DNA of 64,000 nt from Haemophilus haemolyticus (GCF_003493605.1 NZ_QQKA01000007.1:51960-115959), one strand, 5' to 3'; numbered from the stretch's first letter, positions 46,751 to 56,931 are shown. The notes: generated by a model not told the origin, from the sequence alone. Made by a program: numbers and translations.

Positions 46751-46800
46751 AACCGCACTTTTTTATATAATTTATATCATTAAAGTGCGATTTTTGTTTT
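46751..46800. terminator. Imperfect USS-pair terminator
   Basis: ACCGCACTT (46752-46760) faces AAAGTGCGAT (about 46784-46793) across an AT-rich loop and runs into TTTTTG. It lies between the convergent 50-aa gene and the 98-aa gene. Confidence 0.75.
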
Positions 46801-46848
46801 ACAATAATCGTAAAATATAGTGTGAAATTTTATAGATTAATCAATATT

Positions 46849-47145
46849 TTATTCTGATTTTATCCCTAAGTTTCCAATTTTCACACCCAATAGACCAATC
46901 GAGACAGGATCAACATAATCCCCTAAAAATTTGAACAATTCATTTAACTCTATAAAAGAGCGTTGAATTTTTATTTGATCTTCTACTTTACGAACAAACT
47001 CATAACGTATTCTATTTTCTTCAAAATATGCAGTTAAAGTTAGGTAGATAGTTTCAAAAAAATGGCTTTTAGCCCCCTCTTCACCAGGATCACTAATACG
47101 TACATTCCATGTATTATTAAATAGGACTTGAGGCTGATTTGACAT
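46849..47145 (-). CDS. Hypothetical 98-residue protein
   Basis: 98 aa, soluble, no signal peptide. TWNVRISDPGEEGAKSHFFETIYLTL and FIELNELFKFLGDYVDP are the most distinctive parts. AAAAGGAGTATAAAA lies upstream of the ATG. I do not recognise it. It follows arfA by 23 bases on the same strand, so it would depend on read-through of the terminator inside arfA. Confidence 0.7.
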   Translation of the reverse strand: MSNQPQVLFNNTWNVRISDPGEEGAKSHFFETIYLTLTAYFEENRIRYEFVRKVEDQIKIQRSFIELNELFKFLGDYVDPVSIGLLGVKIGNLGIKSE

Positions 47146-47168
47146 TTTTATACTCCTTTTTACTATTT

Positions 47169-47414
47169 TTAGCCTAAGAAAAACCCGATTATAAAGTTTC
47201 TGTAATCAAAAAATTTATAATCGGGCTTTTCAAACATTTTCCCTGGGTGTTTCGTTTTACGTTGGTAACTGCCTTTCCCTTTACGTTTTTTCTCAACACG
47301 CTGACGAAATAATTTATCGCCTAGCAATGCCATCACTGCATTATCTTTTATCACACCTCGAGTATGCTGATAAACGGTTTCATTTTCAACCGCACTTTTT
47401 TGTTTTTTTGCCAT
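47169..47414 (-). CDS. arfA: Alternative ribosome-rescue factor ArfA
   Basis: 81 aa. [20 protein letters not shown] and [19 protein letters not shown] match E. coli ArfA; the basic middle part binds the mRNA channel and recruits RF2 to stalled ribosomes. A strong terminator (47179-47225) lies inside the coding region before the stop, so most mRNA would be nonstop and the product tagged by tmRNA. ArfA would then accumulate only when tmRNA is limiting. Confidence 0.92.
   Translation of the reverse strand: MAKKQKSAVENETVYQHTRGVIKDNAVMALLGDKLFRQRVEKKRKGKGSYQRKTKHPGKMFEKPDYKFFDYRNFIIGFFLG
47179..47225 (-). terminator. Intrinsic terminator inside arfA coding sequence
   Basis: A perfect 12-bp stem TTTATAATCGGG (47214-47225) / CCCGATTATAAA (47184-47195), followed on the minus strand by TTTTTCTTAG. 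The T-run precedes the stop codon at 47171-47169, so transcripts ending here lack a stop. Confidence 0.88.
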
Positions 47415-47481
47415 AATTTTTCCTTAAAAAAGCCGCGGAAGGATTTCCACGGCAAAGACATTATACGTGCAAACGTTTAAA

Positions 47482-47832
47482 TTACAAAATCTCAAGTACA
47501 GTTTCTGGCGGACGCCCGATTTTAGCTTTATCGCCATTTATAACAATTGGGCGTTCAATAAGTGCTGAATGTTCACTCATGGCTTTTAATAATTCAGCTT
47601 GAGAGAGCTCTAAATTGTCTAAATTTAAGCTTTTATATAGTTCATCTTTCGTTCGCATCATTTGACGCACATCATCAATTCCTAATTTTTGAGCAATACT
47701 TTTTAATTCATCAATGGAATATTGCTTTTGTAAATACAGTTCAATTATTGGCTGAATACCTTGATTTTCTAATAATGCTAGCGTTTCACGGCTTTTTGAG
47801 CAATGTGGGTTGTGATAAATAACGACAGACAT
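47482..47832 (-). CDS. ArsC/Spx-family reductase (YfgD-like)
   Basis: 116 aa, thioredoxin-like fold. YHNPHCSKSRETLALLENQG carries Cys11 of the ArsC active site; IERPIVINGDKAKIGRPPE is the conserved C-terminal part. It is either a glutaredoxin-dependent arsenate reductase or a YfgD-type protein of unknown substrate; no ars operon is nearby. Confidence 0.9.
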   Translation of the reverse strand: MSVVIYHNPHCSKSRETLALLENQGIQPIIELYLQKQYSIDELKSIAQKLGIDDVRQMMRTKDELYKSLNLDNLELSQAELLKAMSEHSALIERPIVINGDKAKIGRPPETVLEIL

Positions 47833-47909
47833 AGGATTTCCTCTTAGTAGCTATAAACACTGTAAATTTTAACTTATAATGGCGAAAAATACTTATAGGA
47901 AAAGAAATT

Positions 47910-48959
47910 ATGCTAGAAATGTTAAAAAGCTGGTACTCACGCCGTTTAAGCGATCCACAAGCGATGGGACTATTAGCAATATTATTATTTGGCTTTATCT
48001 CCATTTATTTTTTTGGAGATTTAATCGCACCTTTGTTAATTGCTCTAGTACTATCTTATTTACTAGAAATGCCGATCAATTTTTTAAATCAATATTTAAA
48101 ATGTCCAAGAATGTTAGCGACAATTCTTATTTTCGGTAGTTTTATTGGTCTAGCAGCAATTTTCTTTTTGGTATTGGTGCCAATGTTATGGAATCAAACT
48201 ATTTCCTTATTAAGTGATTTACCTGCAATGTTTAACAAGCTCAATGAATGGTTACTAAACTTACCTGAGCATTATCCTGAACTCATCGACTATTCAATGG
48301 TCGATTCTATTTTCAATTCTGTGCGAGAAAAAATTCTTGGTTTTGGTGAATCTGCTGTAAAACTTTCTTTAGCCTCCATCATGAACTTGGTTTCTTTAGG
48401 GATTTATGCCTTTTTAGTGCCATTAATGATGTTTTTTATGCTGAAGGATAAATCAGAACTTTTACAAGGCGTGAGCCGTTTCTTACCGAAAAATAGAAAC
48501 TTAGCCTTCAAAGTATGGAAAGAAATGCAACAGCAAATTTCCAACTACATTCATGGAAAATTATTAGAAATTCTGATTGTCACGCTCATCACCTACATTA
48601 TTTTCTTAATATTCGGGCTAAATTACCCGCTCTTATTAGCTTTTGCGGTGGGTCTTTCAGTTCTGGTCCCTTATATTGGCGCAGTAATTGTCACGATTCC
48701 TGTTGCATTGGTTGCGTTATTCCAATTTGGAATCAGCCCAACATTTTGGTATATCATCATCGCTTTTGCTGTGAGCCAGCTCTTAGATGGAAACTTACTC
48801 GTCCCTTATTTATTTTCTGAAGCAGTGAATTTACATCCATTGATTATTATTATTTCAGTATTAATTTTTGGTGGTTTATGGGGATTTTGGGGCGTATTCT
48901 TTGCCATTCCTTTAGCGACTTTAGTGAAAGCCGTTATAAATGCGTTACCTCAAGATTAA
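47910..48959 (+). CDS. AI-2E family transporter (PerM-like)
   Basis: 349 aa, about eight membrane spans. Family motifs include [14 protein letters not shown] and, at the end, [40 protein letters not shown] ribosome site. Members export signals or act as Na+/H+ antiporters; the substrate here is unknown. Divergent from the ArsC-like gene. Confidence 0.9.
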   Translation: MLEMLKSWYSRRLSDPQAMGLLAILLFGFISIYFFGDLIAPLLIALVLSYLLEMPINFLNQYLKCPRMLATILIFGSFIGLAAIFFLVLVPMLWNQTISLLSDLPAMFNKLNEWLLNLPEHYPELIDYSMVDSIFNSVREKILGFGESAVKLSLASIMNLVSLGIYAFLVPLMMFFMLKDKSELLQGVSRFLPKNRNLAFKVWKEMQQQISNYIHGKLLEILIVTLITYIIFLIFGLNYPLLLAFAVGLSVLVPYIGAVIVTIPVALVALFQFGISPTFWYIIIAFAVSQLLDGNLLVPYLFSEAVNLHPLIIIISVLIFGGLWGFWGVFFAIPLATLVKAVINALPQD

Positions 48960-48988
48960 AAGTCTAAATTAAAAAGCTATACAAATAA

Positions 48989-49028
48989 AAAAATAGTTAA
49001 CCATGAATTTTTGGTTAACTATTTTTTA
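48989..49028. terminator. Bidirectional terminator between PerM-like gene and secF
   Basis: AAAAATAGTTAACCA (48989-49003) pairs with TGGTTAACTATTTTT (49012-49026), 15 bp, with an 8-nt loop and A/T-runs on both sides. Confidence 0.93.
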
Positions 49029-49057
49029 TTGAAGTTTATTCTAAGAATAGAATTTAA

Positions 49058-50032
49058 CTAAGGTAATTCATCAATTTCCTTATCTACTTTAGGCGGGATC
49101 ATATGTTCACGGCGTAATCCAACATCGTATGCAATTGCGATTGCAATAAAGATTGAAGAATATGTACCAAATCCAATACCCACAAGTAACGCTAAAGAGA
49201 AGTTATGAATTGATGGACCACCAAAAAAGAACAATGCAATAACAACAATTAATGTTGTAGCAGAGGTCATGATGGTTCTTGATAAAGTTTGCGTTAAAGA
49301 AACATCAATAATATCAATCGTATCTAGACGTCTTATTTTTCTAAAGTTTTCACGCACACGGTCAAAGACCACGATACTATCGTTAATAGAATAACCCACA
49401 ACAGATAAAATCGCTGCAACGAAGGTTAAATCAATTTCGATTTGTAACGCTGAAAACACGCCAAGAGTAATAATTACGTCATGCGCAAGGGATGCGATAC
49501 CGCCGAAACCTAAACGCCATTCAAAGCGAGAACCTACATAAACTAGCATCATGGCTAATGTCGCTAATGTCGCATACACAGCACCTTGTGCCAATTCTTC
49601 CCCTACGTTTGGTCCAACGAATTCAACACTACGAATCTTTATACCAGAATCTACTTCTTGGAGCATTCCTTTTACGCGATCGCCAATGCCTGAATCATTA
49701 TCCGTCGCTGGTAAACGAATCATGACATCTTGAACAGAACCTGTTGTCTGCACAATTGGGCTTTCAATACCATTTTCATGGAGCTTACCACGGATTTTTT
49801 CTAAGTCTGCAGATTGTGAAAAATGGGTATCAAAAACAACCCCGCCGGTAAAATCCAATCCCCAGTTAAAGCCTTTTGATACGATAAAAAATAGCGAAAC
49901 AGCCATTAAAAGTGCGGAAAAAACATAGCCCCATTTACGCACTTTCATAAATTCGGTCAATGGGAACGGGAGTTTAATCCCATTGATTTCACGGATAAAA
50001 TGTCCGTCTTTATCTTTTGCAAAAATTTTCAT
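49058..50032 (-). CDS. secF: Protein translocase subunit SecF
   Basis: 324 aa, six spans. GLDFTGGVVFDTHF and GYSINDSIVVFDRVRENFR are SecF hallmarks. With SecD and YajC it uses the proton gradient to help pull proteins across the Sec channel. It begins 10 bases after secD. Confidence 0.97.
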   Translation of the reverse strand: MKIFAKDKDGHFIREINGIKLPFPLTEFMKVRKWGYVFSALLMAVSLFFIVSKGFNWGLDFTGGVVFDTHFSQSADLEKIRGKLHENGIESPIVQTTGSVQDVMIRLPATDNDSGIGDRVKGMLQEVDSGIKIRSVEFVGPNVGEELAQGAVYATLATLAMMLVYVGSRFEWRLGFGGIASLAHDVIITLGVFSALQIEIDLTFVAAILSVVGYSINDSIVVFDRVRENFRKIRRLDTIDIIDVSLTQTLSRTIMTSATTLIVVIALFFFGGPSIHNFSLALLVGIGFGTYSSIFIAIAIAYDVGLRREHMIPPKVDKEIDELP

Positions 50033-50042
50033 CGTTCCCTAC

Positions 50043-51893
50043 CTAAATTGATAATTTCTTAAGTTGTTTACCGCCATAAAGCGCATTAACTAATGCTCGA
50101 GTTCCTGTAATTGCGGTAAACATTGAAATTGCCACACCAAGTGAAAGCGTAATCGCAAATCCTTGAATTGGGCCTGTCCCCACTGCATACAAGATAATTG
50201 CAGTTAAAATTGTCGTTAAGTTCGCATCAAAAATTGAGCTAAACGCCCCGTTGTAACCTTCATTGATTGCTTGTTGAATTGGACGACCATTGCGAATTTC
50301 TTCTTTAATACGTTCAAAAATCAACACGTTTGCATCCACCGACATACCTAAGGTTAATACGATACCAGCAATCCCTGGCATGGAAAGTGTCGCACCAGGT
50401 AAAATAGACATTAAACCCACTAACAACACGATATTAATGACCAAAGCAAAACTTGCGATAATACCGAACATTTTGTAGTAGAACAGCATAAATAAAATCA
50501 CAGCGATGAGTCCCCAAAAGCTCGCATTAATCCCTTGCTCCACATTTTGTGCCCCCAAAGATGGGCCAATTGTACGTTCTTCAACAATTTGAATTGGTGC
50601 AATTAATGCGCCAGATTTCAGTAAGGTAGAAAGGTTATGCGCTTCCGCGATACTATCAACACCAGTAATTTGGAAATTAGAACTGAAACGACCTTGGATC
50701 GTCGCCACATTAATGACTTCCTCATGTTTTTCTAAAATAGTTTTACCATTTTCGTCTTTTTTACCGTTATCTTTATATTCAACATAAAGCGTTGCCATTG
50801 GTTTCTTGTAATATTTTTTGGTAGTTTGAGACATAATCTCACCACCTTCACCATCCAAGGTTACACTCACTTGCGGGGTACTTGAATGCTGATCTAAACC
50901 AGAACTTGAATTAATAATATGCTCACCACCTAAGACCGCGCGTTTAAATAATGCAACAGGATGACCTTGGCGATCATATTTAACTTCCAAATCAGCTGGC
51001 AACATATTACGAGAAATTGCATCGGCCGTAACATTTTGATTTACGATACGAAACTCAAGCGTTGCAGTTGCCCCTAAAATTTCTTTTGCGCGAGCAGTAT
51101 CTTGAACACCTGGTAATTCAATTACAATACGTTCAGCACCTTGACGTTGAATAACCGCCTCAGATACACCTAATTCAGCAACACGTTTACGCAAAATCGT
51201 TAAGTTTTGCTCAATTGCTAAATCGCGTGCTTCATTTAATGCTGAAGTTGAAAGGCCTAAATTGATACTATCGTTATCCAACTCTGTTATATCTAAGGTT
51301 GGATGCAACTGATGAATAATACGTTCCGCTTTAGAGCGTTGACTTGCATCGGCCAATGTGACAGAAGTACCAAAATGCTCAGTATTTTTAATTGCCGTAT
51401 ATTGAATTTTTTCTTTGCGAAGTTCATTACGTAAACTGTCTTGTAATTGCTCTTGGCGTTTTACAAGTGCAGCATTCATATCAACTTCCATCAAAAAACG
51501 AACTCCACCACGTAAGTCTAATCCCCATTTCATTGGATTAGCACCAAACATGCTTAACCAAGCTGGAGTGGCAGGCGCAAGGTTTAATGCAGTGGTGTAA
51601 TTATTGCCAAGACGTTCAGCAATTTTATCTTTAGCGAGGAGTTGATCATCGGTATTAGTGAAACGAGCTAGAATTGAGCCGTTCTCAAGCACGATAGATT
51701 TGGTTGGAAGATTGTTGGTTTTAAGCACATCTTGAACTTGTCCAAGCACGCTAGTATTCGCTTCTTGACCGCGCGTACCAGAAATTTGAACCGCAGGATC
51801 TTCACCATAAATATTTGGAAGAGAATATAAAATCCCGATGGCCACAATAAAAATAACCATCAAATTCTTCCATAATGGATAACGGTTTAACAT
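50043..51893 (-). CDS. secD: Protein translocase subunit SecD
   Basis: 616 aa from ATG 51893 (MLNRYPLWKNLMV); the frame runs 12 codons further upstream without support. WGLDLRGGVRFLMEVD, the large periplasmic P1 domain (about 50-390), and GMSVDANVLIFERIKEE in the membrane core are typical. It lies between yajC and secF. Confidence 0.97.
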   Translation of the reverse strand: MLNRYPLWKNLMVIFIVAIGILYSLPNIYGEDPAVQISGTRGQEANTSVLGQVQDVLKTNNLPTKSIVLENGSILARFTNTDDQLLAKDKIAERLGNNYTTALNLAPATPAWLSMFGANPMKWGLDLRGGVRFLMEVDMNAALVKRQEQLQDSLRNELRKEKIQYTAIKNTEHFGTSVTLADASQRSKAERIIHQLHPTLDITELDNDSINLGLSTSALNEARDLAIEQNLTILRKRVAELGVSEAVIQRQGAERIVIELPGVQDTARAKEILGATATLEFRIVNQNVTADAISRNMLPADLEVKYDRQGHPVALFKRAVLGGEHIINSSSGLDQHSSTPQVSVTLDGEGGEIMSQTTKKYYKKPMATLYVEYKDNGKKDENGKTILEKHEEVINVATIQGRFSSNFQITGVDSIAEAHNLSTLLKSGALIAPIQIVEERTIGPSLGAQNVEQGINASFWGLIAVILFMLFYYKMFGIIASFALVINIVLLVGLMSILPGATLSMPGIAGIVLTLGMSVDANVLIFERIKEEIRNGRPIQQAINEGYNGAFSSIFDANLTTILTAIILYAVGTGPIQGFAITLSLGVAISMFTAITGTRALVNALYGGKQLKKLSI

Positions 51894-51962
51894 AGTTTTC
51901 CTTTTCTTTTCTAACGCACAGAGCCACAATTCGTGGCTCTGGAAAATAATTTAACGTTACTC

Positions 51963-52256
51963 TTAAAGTGATTTTAATGAACCTTTAGGAAGAACGCTCA
52001 CAATGTAGTTACGATTAATCGTAATTTCTGTCGTGTCATTTAACGCAATCACGATGCTATCGCTACCTTCGGTTACTTTAGTAATTTTGCCGATTAAACC
52101 ACCAGCGGTTAAAACTTCAGTACCTTTTGCAAGCTCAGACATCAATTTTTTATGTTCTTTATTGCGTTTAGCTTGCGGGCGATAAATCATAAAGTAAAAA
52201 ATTAAACCAAAGATCACGAAAATAAATAACGTGGACATCGGGTTTTGTGCTTCCAT
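51963..52256 (-). CDS. yajC: Sec translocon accessory subunit YajC
   Basis: 97 aa with one N-terminal span (LFIFVIFGLIFYFMIYRPQ) and a cytoplasmic domain with VLTAGGLIGKI. It associates with SecDF. In E. coli the order is queA-tgt-yajC-secD-secF; here tgt is separated from yajC by 4.7 kb of other genes. Confidence 0.96.
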   Translation of the reverse strand: MEAQNPMSTLFIFVIFGLIFYFMIYRPQAKRNKEHKKLMSELAKGTEVLTAGGLIGKITKVTEGSDSIVIALNDTTEITINRNYIVSVLPKGSLKSL

Positions 52257-52365
52257 TGTATGTTTTCCTTGTTAATTTAAGTTAAAAATTGCGCTTAAAA
52301 TACCATAAATTGGCTCATTGGGAAAGGTGAACCACGCCCAATATTCTACGTTATGGCGATTAATT

Positions 52366-52587
52366 TTATTTTTTCAAGATAACGATAAATTCTTTTTCCG
52401 AAGCGTAATATTGCTCGACCAAGGCAACAGAATTTTCTTCTGCAAAAATAGAAAAATTTTCCACCGCACTTTCAAGGTTTAAGATCAACATTAGCTCATC
52501 ATTTTTATTCAAATTTTTTAAGGCTTTTTTGGCACTTAAAAGAGGAATTGGACATCGAAGTGCGGTTAAATTGAGCTGATATTTCAT
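52366..52587 (-). CDS. TusA/SirA-family sulfur carrier-like protein
   Basis: 73 aa. [17 protein letters not shown] holds the CPxP motif of TusA-type sulfur carriers. Its start overlaps the stop of the hemerythrin-like gene (ATGA), so they are translated together. It is distinct from tsuB; its sulfur donor is unknown. Confidence 0.85.
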   Translation of the reverse strand: MKYQLNLTALRCPIPLLSAKKALKNLNKNDELMLILNLESAVENFSIFAEENSVALVEQYYASEKEFIVILKK

Positions 52588-53102
52588 TCTTTAACTTGAC
52601 GACGAGCACTCATGCTCTTGCCCATTTCAGCCAAAATACCCGCACTTAAGCATTCACGCCCCATTTCAAATAAGGGTTCTTCTAACGCAATATGACGAGC
52701 ATAACCTTGAACAAAGCGTTCAATTAAATGCTCATCAATATTTTGACGTTGTTCAGAAATAAGCTCTTCTAACTGCGCAGATAGTGCATTCCAATTTTCA
52801 TGCAAATAGTCGTGCTGTTTTTCTAATTCATCAATGGAAGTTTGTGCTTGCGGAGCTACTTTGACTAATTGAGGGAAAAAATCTAATTCTTCATCCTCAT
52901 GATGTAACGGCGCGGCACGATTAAAATAAGTTAAAATCTGCTCAACATCATTTAATACAGCCTGAGTATAGCCGTGTTTTTCTAGATAATCAGGCAAAAT
53001 GCTTAACTGGCGACAAAAACGTTTTACCTTACTATGACAGGCATAAAGCATTTCAATAGGTTCATTCCATGTGGCGAATTGTTGAGGTTCAAGAATTTGC
53101 AT
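52584..53102 (-). CDS. Hemerythrin-like HHE-domain protein
   Basis: 172 aa from ATG 53102 ([12 protein letters not shown]), after AAAGGAAACC; a frame extension would enter the RM gene end. Four-helix metal-binding residues: [28 protein letters not shown] and [12 protein letters not shown]. Such proteins bind a di-iron centre and O2 or NO. The pairing with a TusA-like gene suggests a redox or sulfur link, but none is proven. Confidence 0.85.
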   Translation of the reverse strand: MQILEPQQFATWNEPIEMLYACHSKVKRFCRQLSILPDYLEKHGYTQAVLNDVEQILTYFNRAAPLHHEDEELDFFPQLVKVAPQAQTSIDELEKQHDYLHENWNALSAQLEELISEQRQNIDEHLIERFVQGYARHIALEEPLFEMGRECLSAGILAEMGKSMSARRQVKE

Positions 53103-53128
53103 AAGGTTTCCTTTGTTAAAATAAAAGA

Positions 53129-56100
53129 TCAAAGCCATTTATCTAAAACCGCTTTTTTCTCCTGCCTTGAATTTTCCAACACTTTTTCTAGTTCAGAAAT
53201 TTGGGTTTCGATTTCATTGATTTGATTAACGATAGATTGTTGTTCATTTAAATCGGGTAAGCTAATTTCTAGATCTTCATAAAATGAAATTGGTACTCGA
53301 CGATGTCCGCTTGAACCTGTCATATTTCGCTCTGCTTCCTTGCGAATACTCTCACGATTAAGAGAGTAGAATAAGAAAAAAGGCAAAACTTTGTTTTCGT
53401 TAGCACGGAAAACATGGAATTCTGAGCTCCCCATGCCAATCCCATTAGACAACCCAATCGCTAAAGCACATTTTCCGTTTTCCATACATGGAGTTATTTT
53501 TGCAATAATAACGTCATTTTCACGAAAATAGGTGTAAGAGCCTTTACGAAGAGAACCCAGTGTCTTATCAATTTTATTTTCAATAAAGCCAAAATTACTC
53601 ACTGATGACATTTCTACAAAAGAAACCATTAAATCATCGGACAGTGTTTTTAGTTCAGATTTTGATGGATTAAATGAACATAAGTCATTGATTTTAAAGC
53701 GTTTTACCCCCCGCACGATTTCTAACTCATTGAAAATTTTAGCAATTTTTGCACGATATTCTTCGATTTGCATGCGAGTGCGGTTAAATTCATCATCAAC
53801 TTTTTGACATTCTTCGACTACTTTTTGTTGAATGTCTAGAGGGACTTTAGGAATAGGTAAACGTTTAATATCATCAGGATAGACGTGTGGTTGTGCTGCA
53901 CCACGCGCTAAATCAAAAATATTTTCTTGAATACTTTGCAAATATGTAAAAATAAATTTTGTCCCCACATAATTATCTGCTCTCACAGTTGTACAATCAG
54001 ATGCAAAAATTTTCTCTGTCCAAAAATTTACAAATCCTGCATTTGCACCTGAGGCACTAATAGTAATTGTGTTTTCCATACGGTTAAATTCATTATGCAT
54101 ATAAGCAAAGTTTTTTCCTCCTGCAACAACTTTGTAATCTCCTACAATTGCATTTTTAGCAGTAATTGATTTGCCTTTTTTAATTTCTGCTGGAAACTCT
54201 TCCAATGCAATAATGGGATACTTACTCAAAACCTTAATTTTCTTTTGAACGTTAGTGCGAATGGCTTTATCAAAATCCACACGGCTAAAATCCAGCATTT
54301 GTGTAAGCGGTAATAGGCTCACATAATTTGCTAACGTTTGCGGAATTTCGACCGCTTGTTGGTTGAAATTCTGGCGAATAAGGCAGTTAATTTTGGTTTC
54401 ATCAAACAAGTTTTGTGGGTTAAACAACGGAGTTTGAATTTGGTTAATACCTTTGAGTTTTGCTAGGCTATCGTCCTCATCACCGCTGGTTTGATTGAGA
54501 TATTTAATCCCTTCGCTGCCTTTTGCCGAACTCCATTCATAACCTAAAAAGGCTTTCTTTTCTTTGTTGTCCGCAGGCATTTTCACCACTAACACATCTT
54601 GCGGATTATTTTGTGCCAACATAAAGAATTGCATCTTATCCGCCTCAATCGCTTTGGCAAAATTGAGCCACTCTTTGGCTAAATTTGCTGATTTTGCAAA
54701 TTTTCTTTTCTCAAATGCCTTGCGGTATTCTTGGAAAAACTCTGTTTCAGCAATTGCCAAAGGCATTTCTTCGATGGCAGATAAGAAAGCTTTGTAATCA
54801 TCAAGATTAAAACCGCAATGGTTGCAATAACTTTGTAACAAATGATGATCTTCAAATAAGCCATCAAAGCCAAAGTTACCACTTTGCCATTGTTCTATGC
54901 GATTTTTATAGTGTTCGCTTAAATTTGGTGTTGCTTGCTTACGGCGTAAGAAAAGGGTGGCTGTGTTTGTACCTGTTTTGCTAAATGTGCCTGAACCAAA
55001 TTCTGCAATGGCGACTAAATCAAAATGTTGTAGCAAAATTTCACGGCATTTAATGTAAATGTTGCCGTTGGTTAAAATACTAGAAGGTAATACTATAACC
55101 GCAATCCCTTCAGCGTGAAGAAGTTGTTTGGCTTTTTCAATAAAGAAGGTTTCAATGCTGTTAAAGGTTTCTTCGTTATCAATGTTTTCATAAAGGGTAA
55201 ATTTGGCTTTATCTTCATCGGAAATAGTAGATAAAAAGCCTTTAACGCTATATGGTGGATTAGCCACTAATAAAGAGAATGAACCATCTTGTAAGGCTTT
55301 ACCTTGTTCTTGATTTTGAGCAAGGGCATCGGCATAGATAATATTCATCTCATCTTGCCCATACATAAAGGCAGAAACCTTTGCCACTTTGGATAAGCGG
55401 TATTCTTTTTCAATACCATAGATTTTTTGGTAAAACTCAGATAGATTCCGACCGCTATCTTTTAGCAAGGATTTGATTTGGCTTGCGTATTCCGTTAAGA
55501 AATGCCCTGCACCACAAGCGTAATCAATTACTTTTGGTGCATTTTTATTTTGTAAAACCTGTTCCAGTGGCAGTGAAGAAATCAAAAATTTCACAATCGG
55601 CATTGGAGTAAAAAACTGTCCTTCTGATTGTTTTACTCCTTGATCTAAAAAGCCCTCAAATAAATCACCCAAAAATTGGTGCTGTTCTTCTTCACTTTTG
55701 AGTTTGATGTCTTGCAACATTTGCACGATTTCTTTCAAAATTACTGCATTTTGAAAGAAGAGCTTTTCATTATGTACATCTAGAAACGCAAAAGGGTTGT
55801 TGGAATAGAATTTAAGTTGCGTAAAGTATTCTAAAACAGTGCGTTTGGTTTCATCTTTTTTATTTTTGAACAAATGAAATGCGTTGTTGATTTCTTCTTC
55901 GCTGATGTAGGTTACTTCTTCGCCCAAAAAATCTTTCATACCAATTTTATAAAGTTGTTGTAGACGATCTTGCAAGTCGTAGTGGTTATCGCTGGCGGCT
56001 CCTTTCCAATAAACTTTTAAATTTTCAGGGTTGGCTTTTTCGTCCACTACTTTGCATAGAAAGATATTAACCAGTTTATCAAAAGCATTTTCACGTGCTG

Positions 56101-56890
56101 AAACGTTATGCTGGCGCATAATCGTGGCAAATTGATGATATTTTTTCTGAATGGTGTCGTTATCAACAATTTTAAGATCGTTCACATTATAAGGACGATT
56201 ACCGACTTTAAAGATTTCTGATTCAAAGAGATTATGCGTAATAAAGTCTTGTTGATAGGTATCTGTCCAAACGTTGAAATAATCCACTTTTGCCCCATTT
56301 TCTGCTTGAATTTGGGCAAAACTTTGTAATTTATCGTTGTTTTTCAAGAAGTCATTATTATCTGTCATCGAAATCAGATGATAAATGGATTCCACTTTAT
56401 CATTGCGAAAATCTGAACAATATAAACAAAGCCATTTAGCTCGGCGGTAAGTATTAAAATAGTTAAATAACTGTCCACCATTTTTTAACATTTTCGCCCA
56501 TGCTTTAGAAAATTCTCGACTTTTGCCATCATCTGCGGTTTTACATTCAATTAGTAAGTATTCCACGCCATCGTTATCTTGCACAATAATATCGCAGAAA
56601 CCACCTGTATCACCGTGTCCGCCTGGCATACCTTGTTCTAAAATAATATGTTCTGGTTTATAACCAGATTGTAATAAGTTATGCACACACTCAAATACCA
56701 CAAAATTTTCAGGTGCAGAAAAGTTTTTAGTAGTATCTCTTTGTGCTTTTAAGCCTTCAGGATAAATTAATTTTTCATTAGCAAAATCGACTTTTAATTC
56801 ATAACTGTTGATTGTTTTATAATAAATTTTATTCGTTGGTGTAAAGCCTAAAGAAGAGAGTAATTCAGAAAAGTTTGAGCGAGTAATCAT
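53129..56890 (-). CDS. Single-chain restriction-modification enzyme (type IIG-like, fused R-M-S)
   Basis: 1253 aa. The N-terminus holds a PD-(D/E)xK nuclease: Glu86 region, FCDIIV with Asp100, and E115-C-K117. Helical linker to about 430. N6-adenine methyltransferase core: VIDYACGAGHF (454-464) and N544-P-P-Y547. Two HsdS-like target-recognition domains follow (about 920-1090 and 1095-1253), each ending in a helical DIQQK- or NEQQSIVNQ-type spacer, so a bipartite recognition site is likely. No helicase domain, so not a classic type I HsdR. It lies in the yajC-tgt interval and has no exact USS, suggesting horizontal gain. The target sequence is unknown. Confidence 0.88.
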   Translation of the reverse strand: MITRSNFSELLSSLGFTPTNKIYYKTINSYELKVDFANEKLIYPEGLKAQRDTTKNFSAPENFVVFECVHNLLQSGYKPEHIILEQGMPGGHGDTGGFCDIIVQDNDGVEYLLIECKTADDGKSREFSKAWAKMLKNGGQLFNYFNTYRRAKWLCLYCSDFRNDKVESIYHLISMTDNNDFLKNNDKLQSFAQIQAENGAKVDYFNVWTDTYQQDFITHNLFESEIFKVGNRPYNVNDLKIVDNDTIQKKYHQFATIMRQHNVSARENAFDKLVNIFLCKVVDEKANPENLKVYWKGAASDNHYDLQDRLQQLYKIGMKDFLGEEVTYISEEEINNAFHLFKNKKDETKRTVLEYFTQLKFYSNNPFAFLDVHNEKLFFQNAVILKEIVQMLQDIKLKSEEEQHQFLGDLFEGFLDQGVKQSEGQFFTPMPIVKFLISSLPLEQVLQNKNAPKVIDYACGAGHFLTEYASQIKSLLKDSGRNLSEFYQKIYGIEKEYRLSKVAKVSAFMYGQDEMNIIYADALAQNQEQGKALQDGSFSLLVANPPYSVKGFLSTISDEDKAKFTLYENIDNEETFNSIETFFIEKAKQLLHAEGIAVIVLPSSILTNGNIYIKCREILLQHFDLVAIAEFGSGTFSKTGTNTATLFLRRKQATPNLSEHYKNRIEQWQSGNFGFDGLFEDHHLLQSYCNHCGFNLDDYKAFLSAIEEMPLAIAETEFFQEYRKAFEKRKFAKSANLAKEWLNFAKAIEADKMQFFMLAQNNPQDVLVVKMPADNKEKKAFLGYEWSSAKGSEGIKYLNQTSGDEDDSLAKLKGINQIQTPLFNPQNLFDETKINCLIRQNFNQQAVEIPQTLANYVSLLPLTQMLDFSRVDFDKAIRTNVQKKIKVLSKYPIIALEEFPAEIKKGKSITAKNAIVGDYKVVAGGKNFAYMHNEFNRMENTITISASGANAGFVNFWTEKIFASDCTTVRADNYVGTKFIFTYLQSIQENIFDLARGAAQPHVYPDDIKRLPIPKVPLDIQQKVVEECQKVDDEFNRTRMQIEEYRAKIAKIFNELEIVRGVKRFKINDLCSFNPSKSELKTLSDDLMVSFVEMSSVSNFGFIENKIDKTLGSLRKGSYTYFRENDVIIAKITPCMENGKCALAIGLSNGIGMGSSEFHVFRANENKVLPFFLFYSLNRESIRKEAERNMTGSSGHRRVPISFYEDLEISLPDLNEQQSIVNQINEIETQISELEKVLENSRQEKKAVLDKWL

Positions 56891-56931
56891 ATATTATCTA
56901 TTTATTGTGAGGTTTATTATTCATTATACTA

